NCBI GenBank assembly: GCA_903871735.1
Contig: CAIQHU010000178.1
Span: forward strand, 1-62,706
Source: an uncultured beta proteobacterium
GTDB taxonomy: Bacteria > Pseudomonadota > Gammaproteobacteria > Burkholderiales > Burkholderiaceae
DNA length: 62,706 bases
Direction of reading: 5' to 3'
A program made the translations under genes and the position numbers. Positions 18,847-32,004 of the stretch are shown here, one piece after another. Position 1 is the stretch's first letter; each line of letters opens with the position of its first letter. A model generated the notes under the pieces. That model was not told where the DNA came from. It did no database searches and saw nothing but the letters and a program-made list of their open reading frames with translations.

Positions 18847-19525
18847 AACACTGTCCTCGCCAGGTACCTTGAGGATTAATTGGTTTAAAGCGAGTAAACA
18901 TCGACTCAGAAAAGTATTGACCCTGCAGTGCGCTTCGAATGGCTTCTAGGTGAGCCCCTTGGCGGGCATATTGATCCATATGCTGAGCCGATTCCCACAT
19001 CGTAAAAGTGGCTTGTCGGAAGTAGGGCGCTTCCCCAAGGCCAGCGGCTAAGATACATCCAGGAGAATTTTGAAGTTCTAGTTCAGCAGGAGGCGCTTTT
19101 GACCAAAAGGCTTTGGCGCGTAAGGGACGAATGGATGCACGTGTAATTGCAGCAATGGGGCTATTGACTGGCTCAGTTGAGCAAACTGAGATAGAGTTCC
19201 CTGCCCAAGACCCTTTCGACGAATAGGCTTGGAGGGTTACTGTAAAAAACTCTCGAGCATGCTTTTGGTAATCTTTAATGAGCGTGGAGTGATGCAGAAA
19301 TTCTTGGGCGTTCGGGAGAGAGTCAAACAGGCAAAAAAGTCCTTGCTTATGAAAGCTAGGACGGACATCAAAGCCACCTTGAAAGCCACTACCCAGAATT
19401 TTATAAAACTGTAGACCTGGAATATGTCGCAGGTAAAAGCGACCAATAACAAAGCGTAATAGGCCCCAAGTAAGTGACTGAGGTTTGTAATCGATTAGAC
19501 AAAGAACAGCTGTTTGCTGCGCCAT
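18839..19525 (-). CDS. crtA: CrtA, spheroidene monooxygenase
   Basis: CrtA uses O2 to convert spheroidene to the keto-carotenoid spheroidenone (or the spirilloxanthin equivalent), a reaction typical of semi-aerobic or aerobic growth. Starting at the ATG at 19525 (MAQQTAVLCLIDYK) the protein has 228 residues. It contains GSGFQGGFDVRPSF near 61-74 and the AAGLGEAPYFRQATFTMWES segment typical of the family. An upstream in-frame extension to 19612 lies inside ppsR and is not used. The start is 7 bases after the ppsR stop, so ppsR, crtA, crtD and crtC may be co-transcribed. Its presence predicts keto-carotenoids in the mature antenna. Confidence 0.92.
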   Translation of the reverse strand: MAQQTAVLCLIDYKPQSLTWGLLRFVIGRFYLRHIPGLQFYKILGSGFQGGFDVRPSFHKQGLFCLFDSLPNAQEFLHHSTLIKDYQKHAREFFTVTLQAYSSKGSWAGNSISVCSTEPVNSPIAAITRASIRPLRAKAFWSKAPPAELELQNSPGCILAAGLGEAPYFRQATFTMWESAQHMDQYARQGAHLEAIRSALQGQYFSESMFTRFKPINPQGTWRGQCFE

Positions 19526-19532
19526 AAAACGT

Positions 19533-20960
19533 TTAAATATCTTCGGGGCTACTTGGCTCGGTAATACCAAATCGACGCATCTTGATATACAGGCTTTGCC
19601 TTGATAAGCCAAGCATTTCTGAAGCTGAAACGCGGTTATTCATGGTTAGATCAAGTGCTGACATGATGCACAGCTTTTCGATCATATCGGTTGTTTCACT
19701 CACGATTTCGCGCAGGGGAACCCGACCCACAAGCTCAGTTAATTTGTGGGCAGTTTTTTTCACATCATCATCCGACGATCGATTACGTTGCGTAATACGA
19801 GGACCAATACGTCTTAAGCTAAAGCCGACGACCGGCATACCGTCCAGTTGTGCTTTGACAGCGGAGATCTCAACCTCATCACCAACATCCGAGCTCTCAT
19901 TAGGAACTAGGGTTGTTGCATAGTGGTTCACAGAATCTCGATCTTTGAGATTATTCAGGATAATTTTTAGATCAATATTAGAGCGTCCTAGATAATTATC
20001 AAATGACTCTCCAATCACTTGCTCTCTTTTTTCAAGATGAACCATTTTTAAGAAAGTTTTATTCGCTGAGAGGATAGTTCCTAGCGAGTCAGTGACCACG
20101 AAAGAATCGGCTGAGGAGTCAATTGCATTGAGCAAGAGTTGGCTGGATTGGCTTTGATGATCTATATTCCTAGTTTGGGCGTGTGGAATGAGATTGATTA
20201 AGAAAACAGTTTGATTTTCTTCGCGCAGAAAATTAGCAGTAAATTCAACGGGCATTAAATTTTTTGTTAGCTTTATTTGAATTTTCTTAGCAAGGTTCGT
20301 ATTACGTGTTGTGTTGAGGATATCTTGAAATTTTGGAAAGTCATCTATGTTAATAAATTCAGCCATCGACTTACCAAGTAACTTTTTGCCAGAGTCAGCT
20401 AGCAGTTCATTAGCGACTGGATTGACTTCGAGGATTTTGAACGAGTTGCCATCAAGAATAACGTGGGCGGTAAGGCTAAGATCAAACAATTGTTTGTACC
20501 TGGCTTCTGCAAAGCGCAGTCTGAGATAATCTGTTTCAATCGCTTGTTGAGCTTCTACAAGTCGTTGTTGCAGGTTGGCAAGGTTACGCAGGTCTTTGCC
20601 AACAGCAATAATTTTATTATCCTTATAGACTTGAATGGTAGACATCATTAACGGTAGCGATGAGCCATCAGCCATGAGGATATTAATTTGGCGCCATCGA
20701 TGAGACTCTTCCGCATCTTTAGGATTTAGTAGGGCGGCAACTTTTTTCTTACTATCGATGGCGGTATGGTCAATCCAGTAGGATCCCACCAGTTTTTGGA
20801 GGGCATTTAGTCCTGGAGTTTGGGTATTAATGACATTTTCGACCATTCCCTGTTGGTCCATGATGACCACTGCATCAGCAACATGTGACACTAAATGTGC
20901 AGCTGTTTGCGCATCGATATTGTCGATATGTTTTTGGATTTTAGTTGGGTCAATATTCAT
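19533..20960 (-). CDS. ppsR: PpsR/CrtJ, PAS-domain repressor of photosynthesis genes
   Basis: PpsR is the aerobic repressor of bch, crt and puc/puf promoters and binds TGT-N12-ACA sites as a tetramer. The 475-residue protein has an N-terminal PAS-like domain (about 15-120), a connecting helix (about 125-155), two further PAS domains (about 157-260 and 280-380), and a C-terminal Fis-type helix-turn-helix (about 440-466, ASEMLGLSRQSLYIKMRRFG). Only one cysteine is present, Cys431, at the edge of the DNA-binding domain. The disulphide partner known from CrtJ/PpsR (Cys249/251) is missing. It sits between crtA and a B12-type regulator gene, the classic ppsR-ppaA pairing. Matching boxes lie upstream of bchH, bchF and bchG. 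Confidence 0.94.
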   Translation of the reverse strand: MNIDPTKIQKHIDNIDAQTAAHLVSHVADAVVIMDQQGMVENVINTQTPGLNALQKLVGSYWIDHTAIDSKKKVAALLNPKDAEESHRWRQINILMADGSSLPLMMSTIQVYKDNKIIAVGKDLRNLANLQQRLVEAQQAIETDYLRLRFAEARYKQLFDLSLTAHVILDGNSFKILEVNPVANELLADSGKKLLGKSMAEFINIDDFPKFQDILNTTRNTNLAKKIQIKLTKNLMPVEFTANFLREENQTVFLINLIPHAQTRNIDHQSQSSQLLLNAIDSSADSFVVTDSLGTILSANKTFLKMVHLEKREQVIGESFDNYLGRSNIDLKIILNNLKDRDSVNHYATTLVPNESSDVGDEVEISAVKAQLDGMPVVGFSLRRIGPRITQRNRSSDDDVKKTAHKLTELVGRVPLREIVSETTDMIEKLCIMSALDLTMNNRVSASEMLGLSRQSLYIKMRRFGITEPSSPEDI

Positions 20961-21028
20961 TAATTTATTTTGTGTGGTTTGTTAACTCAAGGATTTATTT
21001 AAAAAGGGCTAGGTTTATTATTGGTAGA

Positions 21029-21928
21029 TTAATTCAGACTACGAAGTCTATTATCTGTAACTAAAATTTCTGCTCGGCGAATTGCATCATTTGCATCAGC
21101 TGACTTAATTTCTGCTTCAACATTATCAAATAGTTCCGGGGAAGTTGAAAAAAGTGGGCCTCCGACCATAAAGGTTACATGGGGATTCATGGAACGGGCT
21201 CTGAGGGATGCGATCATTTCATTTAGGCCATCGAGTTGTTCTTCGAAGCCGATGGATATGCCAATAACATCAAACCATTGGGAGAAGATGAGGTTGTTGA
21301 CTTCTTCAGGGGTTAAATTGGGTTCTCCCCAAACTCGCCAGCCGGCTCTTCGAAAAAACTCTACTACGATAAATAGGCCCAAAGTATGTTGTGATCGCGG
21401 GGCAGGGAGTAAAAGTGCATTCAGATTAGCCAACGGGGCGTTGTTTTGTGACTGAAAATCTTTACTAAGGCCATAAAGAGCATTTTGCAAACGCCAAAGA
21501 CCGATAGTGACCTCGGTAAATGAGCACTCATCTTCCTCCCACATGAGGCCTAATTTTCTGGCTGTTTGAGGAATGAGGTCCAAGTAAATGGAATCCATGG
21601 AGATATTTTTTGCGGCGAATTTTTGTATCAAGTCGGTACAGTCTTCTTGGTTACCGTGTAGGATAATTTCCAGTAAAAGTTCAACCTCACTGTCTTGAAT
21701 ATTGCGTTGCCCAGTCGATGCTAGCTCTTCGAGAGGGGCTTTTGCTTTGTGGCTGACTAATAGTCTTGGGATGATTTCCTGATCGAGCATATTAATGAGG
21801 ATATCCACAGGGTCTTTGTCGGCAAACGTCTTTTGATTATTGGTATTTGACTGCGAAGAATTTTCTGCGTCCTCTGTCCCCCAGCAGGTATCTTTTGGAT
21901 CAAACAAGATATTCGAGTTTTGCCGCAT
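21029..21928 (-). CDS. B12-binding regulator of AerR/PpaA type (copy 2)
   Basis: This is the copy next to ppsR, the usual place of ppaA/aerR. Beginning at ATG 21928 (MRQNSNILF), with GGAGG six bases upstream, it has 299 residues. A low-complexity polar N-terminus is followed by the helical domain (TARKLGLMWEEDECSF, then VTIGLWRLQNALYG) and a cobalamin-binding fold with RSQHTLGLF (His181) and MVGGPLF. It is clearly homologous to the product of 11321-12310, mainly over the last 200 residues. Family members bind hydroxo- or adenosylcobalamin and act as antirepressors of PpsR/CrtJ. The gene is divergent from bchF, with PpsR-type boxes between them. Confidence 0.88.
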   Translation of the reverse strand: MRQNSNILFDPKDTCWGTEDAENSSQSNTNNQKTFADKDPVDILINMLDQEIIPRLLVSHKAKAPLEELASTGQRNIQDSEVELLLEIILHGNQEDCTDLIQKFAAKNISMDSIYLDLIPQTARKLGLMWEEDECSFTEVTIGLWRLQNALYGLSKDFQSQNNAPLANLNALLLPAPRSQHTLGLFIVVEFFRRAGWRVWGEPNLTPEEVNNLIFSQWFDVIGISIGFEEQLDGLNEMIASLRARSMNPHVTFMVGGPLFSTSPELFDNVEAEIKSADANDAIRRAEILVTDNRLRSLN

Positions 21929-22003
21929 TTCAGCCTCCAAAAAGGGGGGTATATCAAGACGAAATTAACAAGGTCAATTCCATCTGTTAGGTGAGGAAAG
22001 AAC

Positions 22004-22021
22004 TGTCTACTCTAATTTACA
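22004..22021. promoter_or_regulatory. PpsR/CrtJ-type box 1, bchF / B12-regulator divergent region
   Basis: TGTCTACTCTAATTTACA is an exact TGT-N12-ACA match. It lies 76 bases upstream of the regulator start on the minus strand and about 135 bases before bchF, so it could serve either promoter. Confidence 0.6.
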
Positions 22022-22037
22022 CTAATTAAATAAAGTA

Positions 22038-22055
22038 TGCCTAATTATTTTTACA
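22038..22055. promoter_or_regulatory. Degenerate PpsR/CrtJ-type box 2 upstream of bchF
   Basis: TGCCTAATTATTTTTACA is a one-mismatch TGT-N12-ACA site, starting 34 bases after box 1 and sharing its AT-rich spacer. Paired sites are typical of PpsR control. Confidence 0.4.
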
Positions 22056-22095
22056 CTAATTAGGGTAAATACTATATTTTGTGTACAGTAATAAG

Positions 22096-22113
22096 CGTAA
22101 ACTTTAGTTGACA
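22096..22113. promoter_or_regulatory. Degenerate PpsR/CrtJ-type box 3 overlapping a TTGACA element
   Basis: CGTAAACTTTAGTTGACA is a one-mismatch TGT-N12-ACA site 44 bases before bchF. It is almost the same sequence as the box at 33804-33821 before bchG. It contains TTGACA, a possible -35 element, although no good -10 follows at the right distance. Confidence 0.5.
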
Positions 22114-22156
22114 GTTTAATTGCTTGGCCTGGTCAAGTCGAAATTGGAGTTTTTAA

Positions 22157-25577
<3,421 letters not shown>

Positions 25578-25581
25578 TTAA

Positions 25582-26501
<920 letters not shown>

Positions 26502-26502
<1 letters not shown>

Positions 26503-27197
26503 TGACCAGTATTCATTACGAAAAAAAACGCAGCGAGCTGCTCAATTATTTTGATCGGACAGCCGCTGACGCATGGGCAAAGTTAACCTCGGATGTGCCG
26601 GTTAGTGGTATTCGAGCTACGGTACGAGCAGGGCGTGACCAAATGCGGCAAATTTTACTAGATCGCTTACCAAGCGATTTAAAGGGTAGGCGCGTGTTAG
26701 ATGCCGGATGTGGGACTGGCGCTTTAGCAAATGAATTAGCCAAGCGCGGGGCGCACGTCATTGCGATTGACTTATCACCAACTTTAATTGAATTAGCTAA
26801 AGAGCGCTACCATGAGCACCTTGGAGCAATTGAGTTCTACTCCGGTGATATGCTAGATCCACAATATGGCGTATTTGATTATGTAGTTTGTATGGATTCG
26901 GTGATTCACTATCAGTCTCCAGATACTGTACAGGTTCTAGAGCGCTTAGCTCAAAATACGCAAGAAAAAATTATTTTTACTTTTGCCCCCAGTAATTTTT
27001 TGTTGGAGAGCATGATCCGGTTTGGAAAAATATTCCCGAAAAAAGATCGATCACCATTCATCATACCTATTGCAGAAAAAAAATTACAAGAGCAAATTGA
27101 GTTATCAAGTGGACTAGACCGGTGGAGTATTACTTTTTCTCAACGGGTATCGAGTAGTTTTTATCAATCACAGGCCATGGAGTTAACGCGTCGATGA
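26502..27197 (+). CDS. bchM: BchM, Mg-protoporphyrin IX O-methyltransferase
   Basis: BchM transfers a methyl group from S-adenosylmethionine to the C13 propionate of Mg-protoporphyrin IX. The 231-residue protein has the SAM-binding motif VLDAGCGTGALANEL at about 65-79 and a second acidic loop (VIAIDLSPTLIELAK). The C-terminal part (FAPSNFLLESMIRFGKIFPKK) is typical of BchM/ChlM. It overlaps bchL by one base and lhaA by four, inside the superoperon. Confidence 0.95.
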
Positions 27198-28627
27198 GCT
27201 CTCAGTTTTGGGTCACTATGAAATCGTGGAAAGCGGTTAGCCCCCGCTTTTTACCGTTCGCAGATGTGATTAGTGAAAATTTACCTTTATCAAGATTAAT
27301 TCGTTTATCGCTATTTCAATTTAGTGTTGGAATGGCGGCGACGTTGCTCATAGGAACATTAAATCGTGTGCTCATCGTAGAGATGGGAGTCAGTGCATGG
27401 TTAGTAGCTGTGATGGTCGCTTTGCCCTTGGTTTTTGCGCCATTTCGTGCTTTGATCGGTTTTAAGTCAGATCATCATAAATCGGTTTTAGGCTGGCGTC
27501 GTGTGCCATACATTTGGATTGGAACGATCTTGCAGTTTGGCGGCTTATCGATTATGCCGTTTGCGCTGATTTTATTATCGGGTGATACGCATTGGCCGAT
27601 GTGGTTTAGTCACTTAGCAGCAGCATTGGCTTTTTTATTGGTTGGTGCAGGGATGCAGACGGTACAAACAGCTGGTTTAGCCTTAGCTACGGATATTGCC
27701 CCTGAAAAGGATCGACCAAGGGTTGTTGCTTTGATGTATGTCATGTTATTAGTTGGTATGGTGATTAGCGGTATTGTATTTAGTTTCTTTTTAGAGCCTT
27801 TTACGCAAATCCAATTAATTCAGGTTGTACAAGGCGCAGCTTCTGTCACAGTGGCTTTAAATGTGATTGCCTTATGGAAGCAAGAGGCTCGTCAGCCGCA
27901 TAAAACGCGCCGAGAGGATTTAGCTCCTCCTTTTAAGAAGACCTGGGATCAATTTGTGAGTAACTATCAAGTAAAGCGCTTTTTAATTACTTTAGGATTA
28001 GGGACAGCGGCTTTTAGTATGCAAGATATTATTTTAGAGCCCTACGGTGGACAAATACTCCATTTGACTGTATCTCAAACAAGCTTTCTGACCGCATTAA
28101 TGTCCGCTGGCTCTTTGCTAGCTTTTGCTCTATCTGCCAAGTGGCTATCCAAGGGTATGAATCCTTATCGAATTGCCTCAGGCGCTCTTTTAGTCGGTTT
28201 GATTGCCTTTAGCGCAGTCATTTTTTCGGAACCAATGGAATCACCTATTTTGTTTCGCATAGGCTCATTTTTAATTGGTTTTGGAGCCGGGTTATTTTCA
28301 GTAAGTACCTTAATTATTGCGATGCAGATGGATAACTTAGGTATGACTGGACTAGCGATTGGGGCCTGGGGGGCAGTCAATACATCGGCCTCAGGTATCG
28401 CAATTTCTCTAGGTGGATTGATTCGTGATGTGGTCTCAGATCTGGCATTAAACGGCGTATTAGGAGAGGTGATGAATACTCCAGGCATCGGGTACAGCGT
28501 TGTATATCACATTGAAATTTATCTGTTATTCGCGACATTAGTTGCGATGGGCCCATTAGTTTTGTATCGTAAGAAAGAAGTAAAACTGCAAGCAACAAAG
28601 CTTGGATTTGTTGATTTACCAAGTTGA
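27194..28627 (+). CDS. lhaA: LhaA, LH1 assembly protein of the PucC (BCD) carrier family
   Basis: LhaA belongs to the bacteriochlorophyll-delivery branch of the major facilitator superfamily and promotes LH1 assembly around the reaction centre. The 477-residue protein has about 12 hydrophobic segments and family hallmarks such as RVLIVEMGVSAWLVAVMVALP, the loop FKSDHHKSVLGWRRVPYIW, and MQDIILEPYGGQ. Location directly between bchM and puhA is diagnostic for lhaA. A second member of the family lies at 34724-36013 next to bchG. No pucC next to puc genes is present here. Confidence 0.92.
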   Translation: MSSQFWVTMKSWKAVSPRFLPFADVISENLPLSRLIRLSLFQFSVGMAATLLIGTLNRVLIVEMGVSAWLVAVMVALPLVFAPFRALIGFKSDHHKSVLGWRRVPYIWIGTILQFGGLSIMPFALILLSGDTHWPMWFSHLAAALAFLLVGAGMQTVQTAGLALATDIAPEKDRPRVVALMYVMLLVGMVISGIVFSFFLEPFTQIQLIQVVQGAASVTVALNVIALWKQEARQPHKTRREDLAPPFKKTWDQFVSNYQVKRFLITLGLGTAAFSMQDIILEPYGGQILHLTVSQTSFLTALMSAGSLLAFALSAKWLSKGMNPYRIASGALLVGLIAFSAVIFSEPMESPILFRIGSFLIGFGAGLFSVSTLIIAMQMDNLGMTGLAIGAWGAVNTSASGIAISLGGLIRDVVSDLALNGVLGEVMNTPGIGYSVVYHIEIYLLFATLVAMGPLVLYRKKEVKLQATKLGFVDLPS

Positions 28628-28649
28628 ATTTTTAATTAAGGAGATAGTT

Positions 28650-29420
28650 ATGACTGGAACTGGAGCAATTACCGCGTACTGGGATGTGGCATCAGTAGTA
28701 TTTACCCTATTCATTTTATTTTTTATTGGTTTGGTAGTTCATTTAACCCTAGAAGGTAAAAGAGAGGGCTTTCCGCTGGAGACTGAACGCTTTGGCACGA
28801 TTAAAAATGAAGGCGGCATCTTAGGTATGCCAAGCTCAAAAATATTTAAAACAGAGTTTGGTAAGACTTATGAAGCTCCATTAGCAACTCCGCCTGCGCC
28901 AGAGGTGTTAAATGCAGTCCCGGCGCACCATATGAATGGTGCACCACTGGTGCCGGTTGGTAACCCTTTGTTGGCTGGAGTTGGTCCTGGATCATATGCG
29001 AATCGAGCTGATGTGCCTGATGTAGGATTGCATGGTGAGCCTAGAATAGTACCCCTTCGAAAACTCCCTACCTTTAGTATCCTAAAGGGTGACAAAAATC
29101 CGATTGGTATGCAAGTTTACGGTGCGGATGATCATTCTGCAGGGGTAATTTCTGACGTCTGGATTGATCATATGGAATCGATGATTCGGTATTTAGAAAT
29201 TCAATTAGCTGGTGGTGGCCATGTTCTGATGCCGATGAACTTTGCCAAAATTCACTCTAATCGGGTATCTGTAAAGGCCATTTTAGCAACCCAATTTAAG
29301 CAAGTGCCAGTGATCAAAAATCCTGAGCAAATTACGTTGCTAGAAGAAGAAAAAATTATGGCTTATTTTGGGGCCGGCACTTTATATGCAACTCCCCAGC
29401 GTCAGGAGCCAGTTGCATGA
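28650..29420 (+). CDS. puhA: PuhA, photosynthetic reaction centre H subunit
   Basis: PuhA caps the cytoplasmic face of the reaction centre and shapes proton delivery to QB. The start is ATG 28650 (MTGTGAITAYWD) after AAGGAG; a longer reading frame to 28602 overlaps lhaA and is not used. The 256-residue protein has one membrane helix (about 11-33) and then a large cytoplasmic domain with the PRC-barrel core (KGDKNPIGMQVYGADDHSAG and following). It overlaps puhB by 4 bases. Confidence 0.96.
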   Translation: MTGTGAITAYWDVASVVFTLFILFFIGLVVHLTLEGKREGFPLETERFGTIKNEGGILGMPSSKIFKTEFGKTYEAPLATPPAPEVLNAVPAHHMNGAPLVPVGNPLLAGVGPGSYANRADVPDVGLHGEPRIVPLRKLPTFSILKGDKNPIGMQVYGADDHSAGVISDVWIDHMESMIRYLEIQLAGGGHVLMPMNFAKIHSNRVSVKAILATQFKQVPVIKNPEQITLLEEEKIMAYFGAGTLYATPQRQEPVA

Positions 29421-30130
29421 GAACCGACCTCAACAATGGCCGAGAGTATGAGTTAGAGGCTGAATATGGCTTACCGGAGGCCTTACCCAAAGATGAAAGA
29501 GTTCTTTGGCAGGGTTCGCCAAACCACTGGGCAATTGCGAAGGAAGTGTTTTTTATCCGGGTAATTGCGGCCTATTTTTTAGCCATTATTCTGTATCAGC
29601 TAGTCGATAGTTACTACGCAGGTAGTTTGATTAATGGACTACTTGTCTCTAGTGCCTGGATGGTAGCATTAAGCTTAATCGGTTTATTACTATTATGGTC
29701 TTTAGCCTATTTAGTGAGTCGTACAACAGTCTACACCTTAACGAATAAGCGGATTGTGATGCGAGTTGGAATTGTCTTAACGATGAGTTTTAACTTACCT
29801 CTCAAAACTATTGTGGCCGCAGATATTCGAAAAGGCAAAAAAGGCTTTGGCGATATTCCATTAACAATCCGTGCTGACACAAAGATTGCCTATGTGCATT
29901 TATGGCCGCATGCCAGACCGTTTCACTTGGCCAATCCAAAGCCGATGTTGCGGTGTATTGATCAAGTGGAGTATGTTTCAACACTGTTGTCCACAGCTTG
30001 GTGTGCAGAGCATCAAGTTGAATTAAATCAAGTTCAAAATTTGACCAAGACAAACTTGGGTAGTTTGGGTAGTAGCAACGATGCAGATATACAACAAAAT
30101 CAATTTCAACCTGGGCTAGGAACTTTATGA
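29417..30130 (+). CDS. puhB: PuhB, photosynthetic complex assembly protein
   Basis: PuhB is a membrane protein needed for efficient reaction-centre assembly. The 237-residue sequence has a short cytoplasmic N-terminus (ending DERVLWQGSPNHW, a bacterial PH-like motif), two or three membrane segments (about 42-62, 68-100) and a bacterial-PH-type domain (TVYTLTNKRIVMRVG). The order puhA-puhB-puhC with 4-base overlaps matches that in other purple bacteria and supports the name. Confidence 0.92.
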   Translation: MRTDLNNGREYELEAEYGLPEALPKDERVLWQGSPNHWAIAKEVFFIRVIAAYFLAIILYQLVDSYYAGSLINGLLVSSAWMVALSLIGLLLLWSLAYLVSRTTVYTLTNKRIVMRVGIVLTMSFNLPLKTIVAADIRKGKKGFGDIPLTIRADTKIAYVHLWPHARPFHLANPKPMLRCIDQVEYVSTLLSTAWCAEHQVELNQVQNLTKTNLGSLGSSNDADIQQNQFQPGLGTL

Positions 30131-30585
30131 GCTATGTCTTTCCAAAATCTACGATGCCTGTATCGCTCAAGGCGGCAATTGTTTGTGTACTCATTAGTGT
30201 TGTCGGATTTGTGATGTCACAATTATTTAATGACTATCGCTTAAGTAGGTTAGATGAAGTACCGGTTATATCAAGGATGTTGCAATTTAAGGATCAAAAG
30301 GATGGTGCTGTTTTAGTGATTGATGTAAAAAATAATGAAGTTTTGGAGGTGATTGAAGGTGAGGCGGGTTTTGTACGTGGTGTCCTTCGAGCGATCAACC
30401 GAGAAAGGCGGATGCGAGGTATCTCACAAGAAGAGCCTATGCAACTGGCAGCTTATCAAGATGGTCGTTTGATTCTCGAGGATCCAAAAACAAAGGTATT
30501 GATCGAGTTAGAGTCATTTGGAAAGACCAATGCTGAATCATTTAGCACCTTACTGATGAAAAAGACGACGGTAAAGGGTTCTTAA
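30127..30585 (+). CDS. puhC: PuhC, photosynthetic complex assembly protein
   Basis: PuhC is a bitopic membrane protein involved in reaction-centre/LH1 organisation. The 152-residue product has a single N-terminal membrane segment (about 13-31) and a soluble domain that contains VLVIDVKNNEVLEVI and RGVLRAINRERRMRGI, the part conserved in the family. It overlaps puhB by 4 bases and the next small gene by 1 base. Assignment depends on both sequence and position. Confidence 0.88.
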   Translation: MSYVFPKSTMPVSLKAAIVCVLISVVGFVMSQLFNDYRLSRLDEVPVISRMLQFKDQKDGAVLVIDVKNNEVLEVIEGEAGFVRGVLRAINRERRMRGISQEEPMQLAAYQDGRLILEDPKTKVLIELESFGKTNAESFSTLLMKKTTVKGS

Positions 30586-30899
30586 TGAGTAAGCAAATAG
30601 TCCCTTATCAATTAGAGATGGCCAATACCTGGGAAGATTTATATGCCCATGTTGATTTGTATGATGTGGATCTTGGTCCAGGGGATATTGTGCAATTGAT
30701 TGATGCGCCAATTACGCTGGCGTATGGGCAAAAGAGAATTGTCCAGGGTCAGGCTAAGTATAGGAAGGCCAGTTTATTCTCACGATTTTGGACGCGCTTT
30801 ATTGCTAGATTTGAAATTACCATGTTGTATGAGGTCAGTTTTTCCTCAACGAGGTACTATAAAAATAACGTACCTAAATTGCATCAAAAACCCATATAA
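30585..30899 (+). CDS. Small conserved-position protein between puhC and acsF
   Basis: This 104-residue soluble-looking protein has no family I can name with confidence. It is acidic in the first half (ANTWEDLYAHVDLYDVDLGPGD) and strongly basic and aromatic in the second (KYRKASLFSRFWTRFIARFEITMLYEVSF), with no membrane segment. It overlaps the puhC stop by one base and ends 23 bases before acsF, so it is part of the superoperon. Other purple bacteria have a small unnamed or puhD-type gene in this slot. A role in cyclase or reaction-centre assembly is an inference from position only. Confidence 0.8.
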   Translation: MSKQIVPYQLEMANTWEDLYAHVDLYDVDLGPGDIVQLIDAPITLAYGQKRIVQGQAKYRKASLFSRFWTRFIARFEITMLYEVSFSSTRYYKNNVPKLHQKPI

Positions 30900-30922
30900 C
30901 CACTTATGTTTCGGAACTCAAT

Positions 30923-31996
30923 ATGAATACATTAGCGCAAGATTTTCAAGCTGGACAGATCAATGAAGCGACAGATAGAGCACTAGAAAATACGATGTTA
31001 AGTCCGCGGTTTTATACGACGGATTTTAAGGAAATGGACCGTATGAGTATCGGTAATAGTCGGGTTCAGTGGGATCAGTTAATGCAGGAGTTTGCCAATG
31101 ATCCCAATAATGCCCACTTTCAAAGACCAGCAGATATGGTTAAGGATTATTCAGACTTGCCGGAGGGCTTATATCAAGAGTTTTTAGATTTTTTAATCAG
31201 TTCGATCACTTCCGAATTTTCTGGTTGTGTGTTGTACGCCGAAATTAAGAAAAAGATTTCCAATCCTGACTTAAAAGATCTTTTTGGTTATATGGCTCGC
31301 GACGAGAGTCGGCATGCCGGCTTCATCAATCAGTGGTTAAAGGACTTTGGTATTGGAGTAGATTTAGGATTTTTGGCGAGGACCAAAAAATATACATTCT
31401 TTAAGCCCAAATTTATTTTATACGCTACCTACTTATCAGAAAAAATTGGTTACGCGCGTTACATTAAGATTTTTAGGCAAGTAGAGAAGCATCCTGAATT
31501 TCGATTTCATCCCATATTTTTATGGTTTGAGAAATGGTGTAATGACGAATTCCGTCATGGTGAAGCTTTTGCATTATTAATGCGATCAAATCCGGAGTTA
31601 CTTAAGGGCACAAATCGTTTATGGATTCGTTTTTTCTTACTAGCTGTTTTTGCAACGATGTATGTTCGTGATCATGCTAGGGTAGAGTTTCATGAAGCAT
31701 TAGGTATTACACCGACACAGTATGACAAAGAGGTCTTGCAACTGACTTCTGATATTACAAAGCAGGTATTTCCATTTACGCTCAATTTAAGCGATTCTCG
31801 GATGTGGGAGGGCTTTGCCAAACTAAAAGATTTTTCTGATCGGATTGAAGAGCAGAAGCTATTGCCTGGTGTGCTTCCAGTTGTAAAGCGCATCTATTTA
31901 GGTCTGCGAGCGGGGATTACTTTTTTTGGTTTGTATCTACTACCGGTGGTTTCAAATGAATTACCCGCGGATGTTCGTCTGCAGCCAGTTTGGTAA
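30923..31996 (+). CDS. acsF: AcsF, aerobic Mg-protoporphyrin IX monomethyl ester cyclase
   Basis: AcsF forms the isocyclic ring E using molecular oxygen. The 357-residue protein is a ferritin-like di-iron enzyme: carboxylate/histidine motifs are visible at ITSEFSGCVLYAE (about 95-107), ARDESRH (125-131) and NDEFRH (207-212). No bchE (anaerobic cyclase) occurs in the window, so pigment synthesis from these genes would need oxygen. It sits between orf104 and puhE in a gene order usual for betaproteobacterial clusters. Confidence 0.95.
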   Translation: MNTLAQDFQAGQINEATDRALENTMLSPRFYTTDFKEMDRMSIGNSRVQWDQLMQEFANDPNNAHFQRPADMVKDYSDLPEGLYQEFLDFLISSITSEFSGCVLYAEIKKKISNPDLKDLFGYMARDESRHAGFINQWLKDFGIGVDLGFLARTKKYTFFKPKFILYATYLSEKIGYARYIKIFRQVEKHPEFRFHPIFLWFEKWCNDEFRHGEAFALLMRSNPELLKGTNRLWIRFFLLAVFATMYVRDHARVEFHEALGITPTQYDKEVLQLTSDITKQVFPFTLNLSDSRMWEGFAKLKDFSDRIEEQKLLPGVLPVVKRIYLGLRAGITFFGLYLLPVVSNELPADVRLQPVW

Positions 31997-32004
31997 AGGA
32001 TGGT

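Noticed and set aside
22108..22156. Sigma-70 promoter from the TTGACA before bchF
   Set aside because: No acceptable -10 hexamer follows at 16-18 bases, so only the PpsR-type box is reported.
30700..30966. 88-residue frame overlapping orf104 and acsF
   Set aside because: It overlaps two better-supported in-operon genes and lacks its own ribosome site.
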